Below, piece by piece: positions 21,762 to 33,775 of a DNA stretch of 64,000 nucleotides. This stretch comes from Lactarius indigo (Eukaryota > Basidiomycota > Agaricomycetes > Russulales > Russulaceae). The notes under the pieces were generated by a model that was not told the origin of the DNA, ran no database searches, and saw only the letters and a program-made list of their open reading frames with translations. The DNA lies in NCBI GenBank assembly GCA_025766275.1, contig JAFKAC010000050.1:124001-188000 (forward strand), given 5' to 3'. A program made the translations under genes and the position numbers. How positions within the stretch are numbered: position 1 is the stretch's first letter; every line of letters starts with the position of its first letter.

Positions 21762-24312
21762 ATGTCCGAAATAAACGTGAGTTGTCCTACAATGCCGTGT
21801 ACGCGTTACACTCTCTGATCTATCTAGGTACTTCAATTCCTTGACATCCTGGCCGTCGTAGACAGTGACGAAGAGGAGGATTTCGATGACGAGCAGCTCC
21901 GTGAGTCCATTGAATGAAAGATTCATCACGATGTCGTATAGTAGTAGCGTATAGACCATTTTTTAGATGAAGACATCGGCTCGGGCTCGGAAAGTCCAAG
22001 GTCGCTCACGCCATCTTTCAGTAGAGAGGCCTCGGAGCTGCAGGCGCTCGTCACTAGCAGATCGTCCCGTGCGCCGAGATACAATAATGACCCTGCAGCG
22101 GTCCCACAGCACTTTCGTGTACCCACTCAAGGCGATCCCGATATATGGTCGGTCCGCGTAAAGGTAGGGTGTAATTTGATTACCCGAGTTATGAGGTCTC
22201 ACAAACAACATAGCCTGATTTCGAAAGCGGTCTCGCTTGGCAGATTGGCCCCCGGGTGATCACAGGCGATGCATTTCACAGACCATGCATTGCTGCTGTA
22301 TTCTCTCGCCCTGGGATCCCAGGGTACATTTTCATCGAAGGCTCTCTCTCTGACGTTACAGCTGCCGTGCAAGGCCCGGTCTGCAACGCGCGACCTCGAC
22401 TGGTTCCTGCCAATCAGCGCGTTATGCTGCTGTCCCCTTGCAACCCATTGTCCCGCCGTATCCACGAAGGCAAATGGGTACGTTGTCTGTTCGGGCTTTA
22501 TCGTAGTGACGTAGGTTTTGTCTGCGGGCACGATCCGACAAAGGACGAGACAATTGTCGCCCTAGTCCCTCGGATCCCTGAGAAGACCGATAGGTCCTCA
22601 AAGCGCAAGAGGGTGGTCTGACCAGACCCGCAAGTATGGACTGCGCGCCAACTCGAGGTGGGCTGTGGAGCGCCACAGTCGAAAGTGCGGAGGATCTCGA
22701 CTGATGAATATGAATTTTGCCACAGGAGGTACAAGTCGGGCCTTGTCTTAAAGTGCTTCGCCCCTGCTAGCCTCAAGAAGATGTCGAGCGCGCCCAGGAT
22801 ATTGGCCACTTCATGGGGGCATCGTACATCCGCAACCCTCTGTCGTTCGCTCCGTGGGCTCATCAATTCGCCCAGGGCACACTAGAGCCTCGCCAGCGGG
22901 TCAAGGTCGAGTCTCGGGACCATAGCGGTGCCATTGGGTACATCCACGATGTCACCGGGTCTGTGGCGACTGTTGACTTAGACCTTTCTGCGATGGGTAT
23001 TCCTATGCTTCAGGTCCCGCTGCGCGCCCTGGCGCTATACTGCATCGAAGGCGATCATATCAAGCTTCGGCGGTCAGACTCATGCGGGATCGTGATGTCC
23101 GTTGACAAGGTCTCCAAGAAGTTTATCTACGTGGACAAGGGGTCGCAACTTACAGTCAGTATTCGTCTGAGTCTCTTAGTTGTGTTCTCATTTATGTATT
23201 TATTTAGTCAAATTACTATATGCCGTAGAGCCATACAACCCTCCACCCAACTTCTACCTGTTCACAGCTGGTACATGGGTCGACTTCGACGTGCTAGAGA
23301 AACCCGAGCGACCCAAGCGACGGGGATAGATCAGAGAGGTTGAAGGTACTCACGGGCTCGTGGTAGACGAACACTCGCTTGGAGAGGTATGTGACGACAT
23401 TTCTGAGGGGAGAGTAGGCTTAAACAAATCGCAGTTCAGGGTGGAGATGCGCCGGGCTAAATGTCTGTGCTGTACAAGGTCCATCCCTTCCCAAGAACCA
23501 GCTGAGACACCCTCTGCTGGGTAAAGAGGTCGTCGTCGTCCAGGGTCCCTGCAAGGGTTATCACGGCCACATCAAGCACATTGGAGCCAAGAATGTTATC
23601 ATCGGGCTTGAGGCACGGATGGCCGGGCCAAACCCGCTTCAGTCTTTTCAATTGCATGAGTTTATGCCCTTGTAAGATCAATTGTACTTACTCAGACAAA
23701 ATGCCTAACTCATTTGGCATATCCAGGATGCCGACGGCCAAGGCTAGACCAAGCAGCCAAGCTCAAATGCGTACACCCTCATCGCCACTTGACTTTCTAG
23801 TGCGGGGCCTGACGCCGGAACCCAATCCAGGTCTCTCTGACCAAACCAGAGGGCAAGGTGCGATATCCAGGGCACACCTTAGCTGTGGTTGCAAACGCAA
23901 GCTTAAAACTACAGATCATTGGCTGTTTTCACGCTGGGTACAAGAACTCATCGACCTCAGACTTATCCCGCTCTATATCTGCCCCAAAGACAAGACCAAA
24001 GATGATGGCGGGTTGCCGAAGGCTCATGAAAACTGCGTCGCCAGAATTGTGCCTTTTTCCTAGCATAAAATCGAATCTCGAGAGGGGGAGGTAGTAGTGA
24101 CCATGTTGAAACGTGGTCGCCCCAAGCAGATCTCTGTCCATCCTAAACGCCTTGTGCCGTTGGAGCCCGTAGTCGATGGCGCGCGGTTGTCACCAGTGGC
24201 CCATGGGCTGGCACTCTGGGCGTGGTCAAAGAGAGGGGGGACAAGCACTGGGTGGTGGCACTTGAAGCAGACGGCGACTCGCAAGACCAAATCTTCGAAG
24301 AGCAGAGTCTAG
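21762..24312 (+). pseudogene. Decayed Spt5/KOW-like transcription elongation factor gene
   Basis: Exons can be traced from ATG 21762 (MSEIN) across short introns. There is an acidic start (LDILAVVDSDEEEDFDDEQL), an NGN-like segment (GDPDIWSVRVK, then ITGDAFHRPCIAAVFSRPG and GYIFIEG), and KOW-like parts: LEPRQRVKVESRDHSGAIGY near 22890, and GKEVVVVQGPCKGYHGHIKH near 23520 followed by IGAKNVIIGLEARM. The tail (KRGRPKQISVHPKRLVPLEP) ends at 24312. Spt5 proteins clamp RNA polymerase II and bind nascent RNA. Damage: TGA at 22619-22621 where CGA fits, a one-base loss near 22775 (LK / EDVERAQDIGHFMGAS), TAG at 23327-23329 and TAG at 24061-24063. It is non-functional. Spt5-like resemblance is moderate to good; the exact family is uncertain. 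Confidence 0.65.
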
Positions 24313-26369
24313 CTGGCCTCTGATGCAATCAAACAGTAGCTGCGTTGTGAGGGCTATGTATCTACAATAGTGCGGTAATTATACTCTGCGTAGTACCAAA
24401 CCCATATGAGTTAAAGTGAGCCTCCGCTAAGGGTGCTGTGCCACAACGGCTGCAGGTCAATCTGTTGCAGAACCCCATGCATATTATTCTGCCATTATTA
24501 CTGTAACAGAAAAAAGCAACTCGTAACGAAAGTGGCTTGCTCTCCCCAGCGAGTGAGTAGGCCGGCAACCGGGCCCGTTGTTGATCGACGCTGATCCTGT
24601 AGCGGGCATCGTCGCATACGAACTACGAGCCGCTTTCTATAGCAGCCGAACCCCCCCTTGCTGCCACCGACGAATGCATAGAGGGTTGCACTGTGGTCTC
24701 TTTCGCTCTCCTTAAGAGGATCTGTTGGTTTCGCCGTTCGACTCGCGAGCGGTGGCGCTTGAAAGACGAGGGTCACAGGCCCTGTGCGTCCCATGCATCC
24801 CAGTATTTTTCTGAATATATACCCAGGTGCCAATACGCAGCTCGCTGTCGTGTATTGCAATGAGTGCCGGGGTGTGATCTATATCACTTGTTGGGCAACA
24901 TCCATCAGCAAACTATTTTGAAGGTCAAGGAGCGAGATACCAAGCTCTTAGGTATGTTTCCTCGTCTTTTTTTTTCGACAATAGCTGCCATGAGGTTCAG
25001 ACCAGAAGCGCCCATGCGAGTTGTACGAACCCTGGAAACCTGGGGAGAAAGACATCACGCTCTAAAATACCACCGCACTTCCTTTCCAGAGGCAGTGTGG
25101 TTCTCTCAATCTAGGCCAAACGTGCTTCCCGACCGCCACTCTCCAACCGCTCTTGCACAACCTCCTGTTGCGGAACTACTTTCACAGGGATAAGCACAGC
25201 CCAAGGTGGTGCGGGGACAAAGCGGGCTGCGCTTGCTACGAGCTCGACCTCCTGCTCTCCGCCACCCACACCCCGCAGCCGTAGCCAGCATTTAGACCTA
25301 CTGTGCTGCTCGCGATGACCCTGGCGCGCCGCCCGGTCGCTGGCTGCGTCTGCCCAGCAGGGCGCCCACGAATGTTTGATCGCACTGCTAAATGCGGCCG
25401 GCGCGAGCGCTCGAGGCCCCACTCTTTTGGAATGGAGTTGTATTGTACATGCTACGCTTAGAGGGCTACTGCAAAGCGACATGCGATGCCCGCGTTGCAA
25501 CTCTATGAGTGAGACAGTAGACCTATGCCTCGAGATCTCTCCGCCTCGCTCCCGGATAAAATACGCTCACCTGGTGTCTCGACCCCGATTCTCAAGCCGT
25601 GCGTAACTCTCTATTAACGGGCCCGGGGGTGTCTGGGGCGTTCTGATTTCGAAAACATAGGTTTACGCAGCCTGAGTGTTCCCGGTGACTCGTCCGCCCC
25701 GCGCGGCCCGCACGCGTGTCCCGCTCTCAGGTGCTGTCCGTTGAGCAATTACGCGTCACGCGTCACGCGTCACTACACCGATCACAATTCGTTGAAAGGC
25801 CGTCCCAAGCATCGAAACAGGCCGTCGACAGGGGAGGTCGCTTAAGTAATCAAGTGTGCGAAAACTTAAGGCAGCCTACTACTTTGTTTGAACTTGACCC
25901 TCACACCGGACTGTGCAGCCTGCTCTGGCGGACCTCTACTGCTCATACTAACTACCTGGTCGCACAGATGGAGCATCCGCCAAGGGACTCGCTCTTCCGA
26001 GTAGTCAAGGCTAGTAAGTGCTACCTCGCACCCCTTAAGCCTTTTCTTTTCTTTTTTTTTGAACTCTTAAAACGATTTTAGCTGCAAATGCGCTTGGGAA
26101 GAGGCATTGCGGCGCGAACCTTGCCGCTGCTGAGCTTGCCTGGCTCATCCCCCTGGTCCCCTTTGCCTTCCCCCTTTCCAATTGCACGCAGGAGGGAGGG
26201 GCAGGCTGAGTGGCCGTGCTGACACTGGTGCCGCCGCTCAGCTCGCCCCACCTGTCCTTCTTCCTCCATCTTCGCCCTCCCCCCCAGCCCCGCTCTATGC
26301 CCGCCCTTTCTTACCTCCCTTTTGCCCCTGCCGAGCTTACGCCCATATCTCTCAGAACCCAGCGTTTAC
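24313..26369. other. Gene-poor stretch of about 2 kb
   Basis: No gene that I can support. Open frames here (for example 24498-24860 minus, 25111-25500 minus, 25716-26081 plus) show no domains, and overlapping frames are open on both strands. The one notable site is the triple ACGCGT at 25751-25771, listed separately. Confidence 0.5.
25751..25771. promoter_or_regulatory. Three tandem ACGCGT (MCB-like) motifs
   Basis: ACGCGTC occurs three times with a 7-bp period at 25751, 25758 and 25765. ACGCGT is the core of the MluI cell-cycle box bound by MBF in fungi. It lies about 600 bp upstream of the Tet-like oxygenase gene, so a regulatory role is possible but unproven; it may be a simple microsatellite. 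Confidence 0.35.
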
Positions 26370-27951
26370 ATGGCGCCCTTGGATGGCACAGCCATAGGGA
26401 CCTCAATCTCGATTGACGAATACCTGCAAGAGAGGCGGATCAGGGAGGCCTTCGATGGCCCTCTGACCGACTACGAGTACTCTGGAGAGGACTCGGAGGG
26501 CGAGCCCGCCTTCTCAAGGCAACAGCAGCGGGCCCCTTGCCCCCCCGCAGTGCCCTGCGCTGTTCCTCCAGCCAAGGGTCCGCCCTCCCGGGCCCAGAGG
26601 GAGAGAGAGCGAAACAAGAATAGGCGAAGGAATAGGCGCGCTAAGCAGGCTGGGGAAGGCTCAGATGAGGGGCTCAAGCACGTCGTAAAGAAACGCCGAA
26701 TGGAAGCAGCCGCGGAGTCGCTCCAGCTACCTTTTAGCGTGCGCGCTGATGCAGAGGTTACGAAGCCAGGCTGGGTTGGAAAGCGAAATGCCTGCATGCC
26801 AATGCAGGCGTACACAAAGGAGGAGCTTACAGGCCAGCACGGCATGGCATACTTTCCTTGGGACGGCAGGTGCGCATCTGTTTTTTTTTTTTTTGCCCCA
26901 CCAAAGAGCACTACACAGGCAATCGCACCCCCTCCTTGACAGGGAGAAGCGCATCATAGGTGTGCTTGTGGGCCAGCCTCGCAGTCAGAGCAGCTGGGAA
27001 AACGCTAAGAGCGGGGCCTTTGCTGCCCTGAGGGCTGCAGCGGGCCTAATGACCTTCATGGACAAGGAGCTCACCAACAGGCGTGGCGCTTTTCCCTGCG
27101 TGTCCCATGGCATTTCTTTTGGAAACGGGCAAAAGGTGCGCCCCCCCCCCCCCTATTTCTTGCGGCCCGCCACCCACAGGGCCCTACAGGAGCCACGCTA
27201 CCTCAGGCATTTGGAACCCAACCGCACTGTGCTGGAGGGCATCATGGGGGACCCCTCTATCCAGCGCATTTGTAATTTTGGAAGCAGTGAGTACCCAAAC
27301 CGCCCCTGAGCTGCAGCTCACAAGCGCCCAGGTGCCTTCAAAATTTACGGGGCGAAGAACTACCGGTACATGAAAGCTACTGTAGAGGCCCTTCGAGCAA
27401 GCCGCGACTCGTGCAGTGACGAGAAGCTTAAGCTACGGCGGCCATATGACTCCAAGGTCGGCGTCTTTCCCTGTCGGTCCTTCAACCTTGGGGAGCAATC
27501 TGTATCCTTTCCACACACCGACAACGCGAACCTTGCCCAAGCGTGGTGCTCAATCACACCCCTTGGCTCCTTTGACCCGAAGTGGGGCGGTCACCTTGTC
27601 CTTTGGGACTTTAAACTCGTGATAGAGTTCCCTCCGGGCTCGACAGTACTTATACCCTCCGCGCTCATCAAGCATTCCAACACCCCTGTCCAGACTGGTG
27701 AAACGCGATTCTGCATAGTTCAGTACGCGGCAGGGGGCCTCTTCCGGTGGGTAGAGAACGGCTTTAGGTCTGATGAGGACCGGCGGGCAAGTTCAAGCGA
27801 GGAGCAGCTGCAGGCTTACATCTCGGAGCAGGGTGCCAGGTGGGCTAAGGCAGCGGGGATGTACACCACACTTGATGAGCTGAGGTGCCCTCAGGAGCCA
27901 CCCGAGGTGGCTGTGGGTGAGGGCTCTCTCACAAGCAAAGGGGGCCAGTAG
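26370..27951 (+). CDS. Tet-like 2OG-Fe(II) dioxygenase domain protein, four exons
   Basis: Proposed exons: 26370-26869, 26943-27135, 27190-27286 and 27332-27951. All junctions are GT-AG and phase-compatible, giving about 469 residues with no stop. The N-terminal half is acidic then strongly basic (RERERNKNRRRNRRAKQ), like a nuclear localisation region. The C-terminal part is a double-stranded beta-helix dioxygenase: the iron ligands H-x-D in FPHTDNAN (His 27514, Asp 27520), WGGHLVLWD, the distal His in IKHSN (27673) and the 2-oxoglutarate-binding Arg in ETRFCIVQY (27706). Such proteins oxidise substrates with O2 and 2-oxoglutarate; TET/JBP relatives act on methylated or modified bases in DNA. 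Agaricomycetes have expanded Tet-like families, often near transposons. Substrate here is unknown. The second acceptor was chosen to hold the frame (GQK-EPRYLRH). It is one of the few intact genes in the window. Confidence 0.7.
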
Positions 27952-28137
27952 CGCCTCATCTCACTTACCCCTCTGTACGCGTCAAGATCTTCGTCACTCC
28001 CTCCAACCTACCCAATTGCAGCGTAGATACACTCACCCAAGTCTTTCCTAGCACCCTCAATTTTAATTTGTTTTCGTTCTGCCTCTGGGTTTCAATCACC
28101 CGGTCACACTGCTGCTCGAATTCCCTTCCTTTCCTTC
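27952..28137. other. Short spacer after the dioxygenase gene
   Basis: No gene seen; it likely holds the 3' untranslated region of the dioxygenase gene before the adjoining MITE. Confidence 0.4.
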
Positions 28138-28419
28138 TACAGCAAAATCCAAAATGGGGGGCCCCTTGAGTAAAAATGGACAACAGCTGACCTCCAAATT
28201 TGACGTGCGGGGTTCATAATTAAGTGTAGTCTAAAATTCTTGGGAAATTTGGTATCTCACGAATATATAGTTATAAAATAGTTATCGAGGGTATAAAATA
28301 GTTATTTCAGCAAAGGGTCGGCAAAGTTAAGGTTATCCCACTTAACAGAACACCCTTTCAGGCTCAGCCTGTATGCCTAATGTGGTCACAAGGGGCCCCC
28401 CATTTTGGATTTTGCTGTA
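28138..28419. mobile_element. Tc1/mariner-like MITE, 29-bp perfect TIRs, TA target site
   Basis: Perfect 29-bp inverted termini at 28140-28168 and 28389-28417 (CAGCAAAATCC...GGCCCCTTG and its complement), each bordered by TA (28138-28139 and 28418-28419). The interior is AT-rich, with two TATAAAATAGTTAT repeats, and non-coding. Size 282 bp, TA duplication and CAG start fit a non-autonomous Tc1/mariner-type element. Perfect TIRs point to recent mobility. Confidence 0.88.
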
Positions 28420-28870
28420 ATTTTCCTTCTTTACGCTGATTACTAAAAAAAATTGTTCAGCGCGTGGTCACAAAGTTCAGTGCCGCGACTGCAGTGAGCT
28501 TGCATACCAGAGCCCGATGCACCTCTATCTCGCTATCTGGGGTATTTTCCAATTGGTATTTTCTGGGCAGCTTCATCCCCGTCGACGAAGCCTTCTTTGT
28601 ATGGGACACACACTCACGGCGTACATCAACATTCCCCATCTTTTTCGCACCCTGGGGTGGCTCGACAATGGCGTGCCGAGGTGGACTTTGTTTTCTGGTG
28701 CGCTGCAGCGATCTGACTGCTCCTAGCCATTGCTCACGTGTATCATTCACTTAGGGCATTCCACCCATTAAGGAGACAGGCGCTTCAGAGAAACCCCCCG
28801 CGCAATCTCGGCAAGAAGGTTTGCAACATCATGCCCTAAATTTACGGGCGTCAAATAAGACGACGAACAA
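28420..28870. other. Unassigned sequence with a 96-codon open frame
   Basis: A 96-codon frame at 28464-28754 (+) is matched by an open frame on the other strand and shows no domain. I do not call a gene. Confidence 0.4.
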
Positions 28871-28899
28871 GATATGGGCACGACCGTGGGGAGAGCACC

Positions 28900-29155
28900 A
28901 GAGGTCAGCGCTGCCAGCACCAGCTGCTTGCCCTCCCTGCCTCCGCCCCAGCAAGGTAGGGTGAGAGGGGGTGCGGGGCATCGGGGTGCGGGGAGGGCAG
29001 GCGCGGCACCAGGGTCGGCACCAGCTGCTTGCCCTCCCCGCCCCCATGCCGGTAAGGCAGGGTGAGGGGGGGTGCGGGGCATCAGGATGCGGGGAGGACA
29101 GGCGCGGCACCAGGGTCGGCACCAGCTGCTTGCCTTCCCCGTCCCCAGGGGGGAG
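28900..29155. repeat. GC-rich tandem repeat, about 100-bp unit
   Basis: Segments containing GGCGCGGCACCAGGGTCGG followed by CACCAGCTGCTTGCC and AGGGTGAGGGGGTGCGGGG recur about every 100 bp, two to three times. The proline-rich frames on both strands come from the repeat and are not called. Confidence 0.75.
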
Positions 29156-29169
29156 GGGTGCTAAACGAG

Positions 29170-29250
29170 GTAAAGGGTAAAGGGGGTTCAGAAGTGGCCG
29201 AACAAGTTGATATACTGTGCCACTCCACTCCCGTCCCAAGTCTCCCGTCA
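29170..29250. repeat. Small fragment of the arm repeat family
   Basis: TTCAGAAGTGGCCGAACAAG and ATATACTGTGCCACTCC match the arm sequence at about 42970-43040 (TTCGGAAGTGGCCGAACATG), in right-arm orientation. Confidence 0.65.
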
Positions 29251-30851
29251 CGCCGCAGTGACCGGTCCGTGGTCACTAGCCAGACTGGTGGAATTTGCCG
29301 AGCAATCTGTCATCATGTCATCAACCAAATGTACTTCGTGAAGGGCAATCTGTCAACTGAATGTGCTACGCGAGCAAAGTGTCAGCACAACTGTCAACAA
29401 AGTGTCAAAAAAAAAAAGAGGTAGCGTCGACTCTCTGATAACCCATACCCCTTCGGGAGACACCTGATGGCGGATTTATTCCGCTAGAGGCCCAAGCGGC
29501 GGTTGCGTCCGCGCGTACCACGTTCAGCCTCGGGGCGTATGCCCGATAATTTTTGGAATGCCCCTCAGTGGCAATGAAATGTTTCCGTCTCGTTCATTCT
29601 TGATTTGCAGATTCGGAAAGCTGCTTATAGCAGCTATGATTCATTCTCTCGAATGTTCTCGCGCTTACATGACTGTGTTTTTGTAGCCTCGAATGAGAGG
29701 CAAGCGCGACAGTCTCGTGGTCCAGTGTCGTCCCCGAATTACTGTACAAATGCCCGAAGGTCCGTGCATGTTTCCGATGAGCCTTACAAGACACTCCAAA
29801 AAGTTATTGAAATTTCGCTCTATACTACTGTACTTGTACCTATAACTACCCCTGAGATGGGGCCCCAAACGAATCGAAGAACGTATTCGCGACTTGAAAA
29901 ATGGGCCTGAGTCACGTGCAAGACAAACCCACCTCAATTTTTTTGTCTAGAATTGATTCGAGCGTTGTATTTACCGAACAAAATATGATGTTATTCTACT
30001 GGCCCTCATGTATTCCATCTCAAGAGCACATGTCCGCCACCCGAATGTCACCAGCGTCGTCGAGTCCAACTGCTGGAGGAATGGGTCGTTCTTGTCCTTT
30101 GTATAGCGGCTGAGAGTCTTTGCTGCACGGTGTGCCTCAGCACGCGGTGGGATTGGGTCCATTGGGATGTCTTCGGAAATGGTGTCCGACTTGTCCTGAC
30201 CACTCTGGCACTCTTCCTGTGCCTGTTTAGCCTCCATGACAGCATTGAATATCTCTTCATCCGTTGTGTTGAGAAAGCCTCTGCACCATGTGTGCCGCCT
30301 TTCATGTCACAATTGACTACCATGGCACTCAGAGCTGTTGCATGTGGTGTATGTGCCGGATATGAAAGCTCCGGCCGAAGCACTCAGCAACATCCTCTAA
30401 ATTAGTTGACATTTTGGCATCAGGCGCTGGTACTTACTATCACGAGTTGGGAGTTTCAAAAAGTTTACCAAATCGTGAATAACAAAACATCGACACAATA
30501 TTTTTCCAATCAGACTTTTGGAGTCGATATGATAATATATGAACTATCTCTATGAAGTGTTATCCTGGCAAATCACTTGCATGTACTGTATGTACTGTAA
30601 TCTGAGTCAGATCCACCGAGCGCGTGTAGGAGATCAAGGGAGGGCCCAATAAATATATTCTGATTCTACGCTTTTGCTGGGGATCAAATCATCCTAACCA
30701 CCACAATTATTTCAATCCCAGTCAATTTCTTTCACCGATCGAACCACAGTGCGTTCGCTTGCATTATTCTCGACTACTCCTCTTCTCTCTCCTTCCACTC
30801 CTCTACCTTTTAACCCACGACTACACGCACGCGCCTTCAAGCACGTTCAGC
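29251..30851. other. Stretch without supported genes
   Basis: About 1.6 kb with only short overlapping frames and no recognised domain. Sequence is AT-rich from about 30440 to 30600. The part just before 30852 has pyrimidine-rich runs, as seen before fungal start sites. Confidence 0.45.
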
Positions 30852-31325
30852 ATGGTGGCCACCAGGCAGTCATCCAAGCTGCTCCCAAAACCCGTCCCGC
30901 CTAAACGCCGTCCAAAATTAGCCATGATGAGCTGCGGGCCCCACCGGCCGAAACCGAAACCCTCCTATTGGAGGGATCGTAAGGCCTTAGCTCTTACCGA
31001 AGAAATCCGCGACCTTGAGCGCGACGTTGCGCTTCATTCTACCTCAGGGATACCAGTGGCTCCCTCCGGTGTGGAGGATAGCCGAACTCAGGCCGATGAC
31101 GAACAACCTGGGATGCAGGAGCGCAAAAGAGGCAACCCAGAGCCTCCCTCTTGTGCAGAGGATGGCCAAACTCAGGCCCATGGCAAACAGCCTGGGATGA
31201 AAAAACGCAACGAGTCCAGAGGGAGCAATCTCGTGCATTCACGTTTTCGCATACGGCCGTTGATCCCGCCTACATATAGTCGCAAACCAGGGGGTGTAGC
31301 CAGGACTAGGAGCACCGGAGAGTGA
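30852..31325 (+). CDS. Small basic hypothetical protein with internal repeat
   Basis: The ATG at 30852 follows a CT-rich leader and sits in GCATGG context. It gives about 157 residues starting MVATRQSSKLLPKPVPPKRR. The protein is basic and has two related blocks of about 27 residues: VEDSRTQADDEQPGMQERKR and AEDGQTQAHGKQPGMKKRNE. No domain is recognised. The longer frame from 30759 would add a hydrophobic start (LLLFSLLPLLYLL), which could be a signal peptide, but the first ATG is less well placed. It may be a real gene or chance. Confidence 0.35.
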   Translation: MVATRQSSKLLPKPVPPKRRPKLAMMSCGPHRPKPKPSYWRDRKALALTEEIRDLERDVALHSTSGIPVAPSGVEDSRTQADDEQPGMQERKRGNPEPPSCAEDGQTQAHGKQPGMKKRNESRGSNLVHSRFRIRPLIPPTYSRKPGGVARTRSTGE

Positions 31326-32516
31326 GGTCTAGCTGCAGCTTTAGTGGTTCGTCGGACTTGCGTTCGCATATCGCTCCCGAATTGAATATTGATTCTCCCT
31401 ACCGTCTCCCCCTACTCTGTTTGTTCCAGTTTCCACCCCATACGATACAATCACTTTGGCCCTCCCATCACTAGGCCTCACTAGCAACTTCCTCTGTGCT
31501 TCCCGATTTGCCACCTCTTGTTCTTTCACTCCGCCGTCGCGTTCCGTTCCAGTTCCCGTTCCCATTCTCGTTCTGTTCTCCTCACGTTCCATCCTTTTCG
31601 CCCTTGTTTAATTACTCCTACTCACTCTTTCCCCCCCTCTTCTCATTTCGATCGTAGGTACCGAGTTTGTGTGGGCAGACTGCCTCTTTCTTGCTGAATA
31701 AATCTGCGCATCGCCTATGCCCTTTCCTTTGATCCCAGCGCGAGTCAGGTTCGATCGATGACAATCTGTCCACGAGGAAGCATAAGCATATGGGAGGAGA
31801 GGTCACAGACCCATGGTAAATCGTAAACCTGAGAGAGAACGGTGTGATTTGAATGGTTTAGATTAGGTCTTGGTCGACGACATGATTGTTGTCACCTCTG
31901 GCGAGTTCTAGGCCATCATCTCAATAGCGTCTCAAGTGTGGGTGCGCCAATCCGCAACCATTGTAAGGGACTAAGCCTTCATAAATTACATCATTCGCAA
32001 TACAGGTCCGATCAAGCAAGGCAAATAGGTATGGCCCTGTATGGAGAACATATATATGAAGAGCGAGAGCGAATAGAGAGAAAAAACCAATTCTACGGGG
32101 ATGTAAAAACGGAAAGCTAGTGAACGTTGTGAACGGTTACCCTTAGCTCCTCGGCGAAGAGTAGAAGAATCTGAGGGAAACGAACGGAAACGGATGCGAG
32201 TCCTGTCACGTGACGTACAGTACTAGGTGTCGTGACCTCAACAGACATGTACTAAGTTAGGCAAACGAGTGTGAAGATCACTGGCAGTACTACTTTCCTG
32301 GTATTCTTCCCAAAATAAATACCCTATGTTCTCTAGCATGCACAGATGTAATATCACACAATATAATGAGGATCATATCGACAAAGGTGACGTGGTAGAG
32401 TGTGTTGCCAGTGTGTCTAGAGAATACTTGCGAGTACGAGCACTCGTCGGAAATTTCCGAAGAGCCACTCGTTCTCGACTCGTACACGTTGGTACGAATA
32501 CAGAATTCCCTGGCCG
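31326..32516. other. Stretch without supported genes
   Basis: I see no recognisable gene here. Inverted short motifs (GAGTACGAGCACTCG near 32430) are present. The right end joins the diverged arm copy. Confidence 0.4.
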
Positions 32517-33775
32517 AGACTCGTACTCGAGTATGTAGTGCGCACGATGAATAAAATTGTTTAAACTACTGTACAGTATACCCTATAGATAGTACAGAAC
32601 CGGGCAGACACGTCTGCGTACTGAGCACAACTCGCGCGACCCATCGCCGACCCATACGAGTTGTGCCTCGGCTTCGCATTCGAGAATGAGTAATTTGCTC
32701 GTCGCTTGTGGGTTGGCGTGCTGCGGTTGTGCCTCGGCTCTCGTGCTGAGACAGAGTACAGGTATTTGAGTACTTTGCAGTCATGTTGAATAGAACTTAG
32801 CCTTTTCGCCGTTTGTGGGGCTTGCTGGCGCTACCACCGCCGGGGCAATCTGCCAACGCGAACCGCGCGACCCCAATCACAGTGGCGACGGTAACGCGAT
32901 GGAGAGGCGACGATGGGACGTCGGCGGCAGCAGCGGTGATACGACGGCGAGGTAACGGGGAGGACGGCGACGAGGGGGCAATTGAGGTTACCGGGTTCCA
33001 GGTTTCCCGAGACGAAGAAAAGGTCTAAGGGAAAAAGAAGACACGAATAGTAAGTAGGAACGTCCTAATATTTACTCTAAAGTGGGTAGTTGCGCGACGG
33101 CGCCACCATATTCTCTTAGTAGCCTATCTCCCAGATAGACATCAGTATAGATACGCATACGATTCGATGAACTTACATTCGTATGCCGCCTCTGTACGGT
33201 ACACATGGCGTGTCGTCACATGGACCCCGGCGCGCGTACAGAAGTCGACGGTAATATGACCGCCCCATTCTGCCGCGCCACTTTCGCCGTGCCAGCCTGT
33301 AGGCCTGCAAGTTATTGCGAGTACCGGGGTGTTAAAGGTGCGTAGGAACTCACCTTATGAACGCGAACTTCACGTTCCGCTTCCGGACTCTTTTTCACAA
33401 AATGCGCCCGAATGCGCCACTCCACAAGGGTCCGTTGTATTCTCTGGGCACTGTAGAGATCGTTCCATAGGATGATAACCGCCATTGAGACGAACAAGTC
33501 AAAGCGCGTGCGTGCGAGGCGAGTGAGACGTTGGCTGAAGGAAAGGGTTAACACTTGTACGCGTTTATGTCGGCGCGGGGATATCAGCGATAACGCGAGA
33601 AAAAAACAACATGAATCAGCGGCTCGAACGTAGACCACTTGTCGAGTCCTTTGGTCGCCTGACGTTCAGTGTTAAAATAGGCAAGCAACAACCGCGACGG
33701 TACCCTTGCCGAGGCAGGCCCCGGTGGTCTCCTTCACCTTACATAGGGCGATGGCAATGAAGAGTGTGAGACCAT
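32517..33775 (-). repeat. Third, diverged copy of the arm repeat inside the spacer
   Basis: Matches about 43085-44560 of the right arm in the same orientation. Landmarks: CTACTGTACAGTATACC, AGTAGCCTATCTCCC (33118) and GTATGCCGCCTCTG (33180), then the Hsp70 remnant (AYFNTERQATK read on minus at about 33690). It is much more diverged than the arms are from each other. Relative to them it lacks about 290 bp, joining ERQATK directly to GLDK. It is an older member of the same repeat family. Confidence 0.8.

Noticed and set aside
25106..25500. Overlapping frames of 61 and 129 codons on the minus strand
   Set aside because: Low-complexity Arg/Ala-rich translation of GC-rich DNA, no domain or introns that extend it.
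28829..29276. Proline-rich open frames on both strands
   Set aside because: They follow the roughly 100-bp tandem repeat and have no start or domain support.
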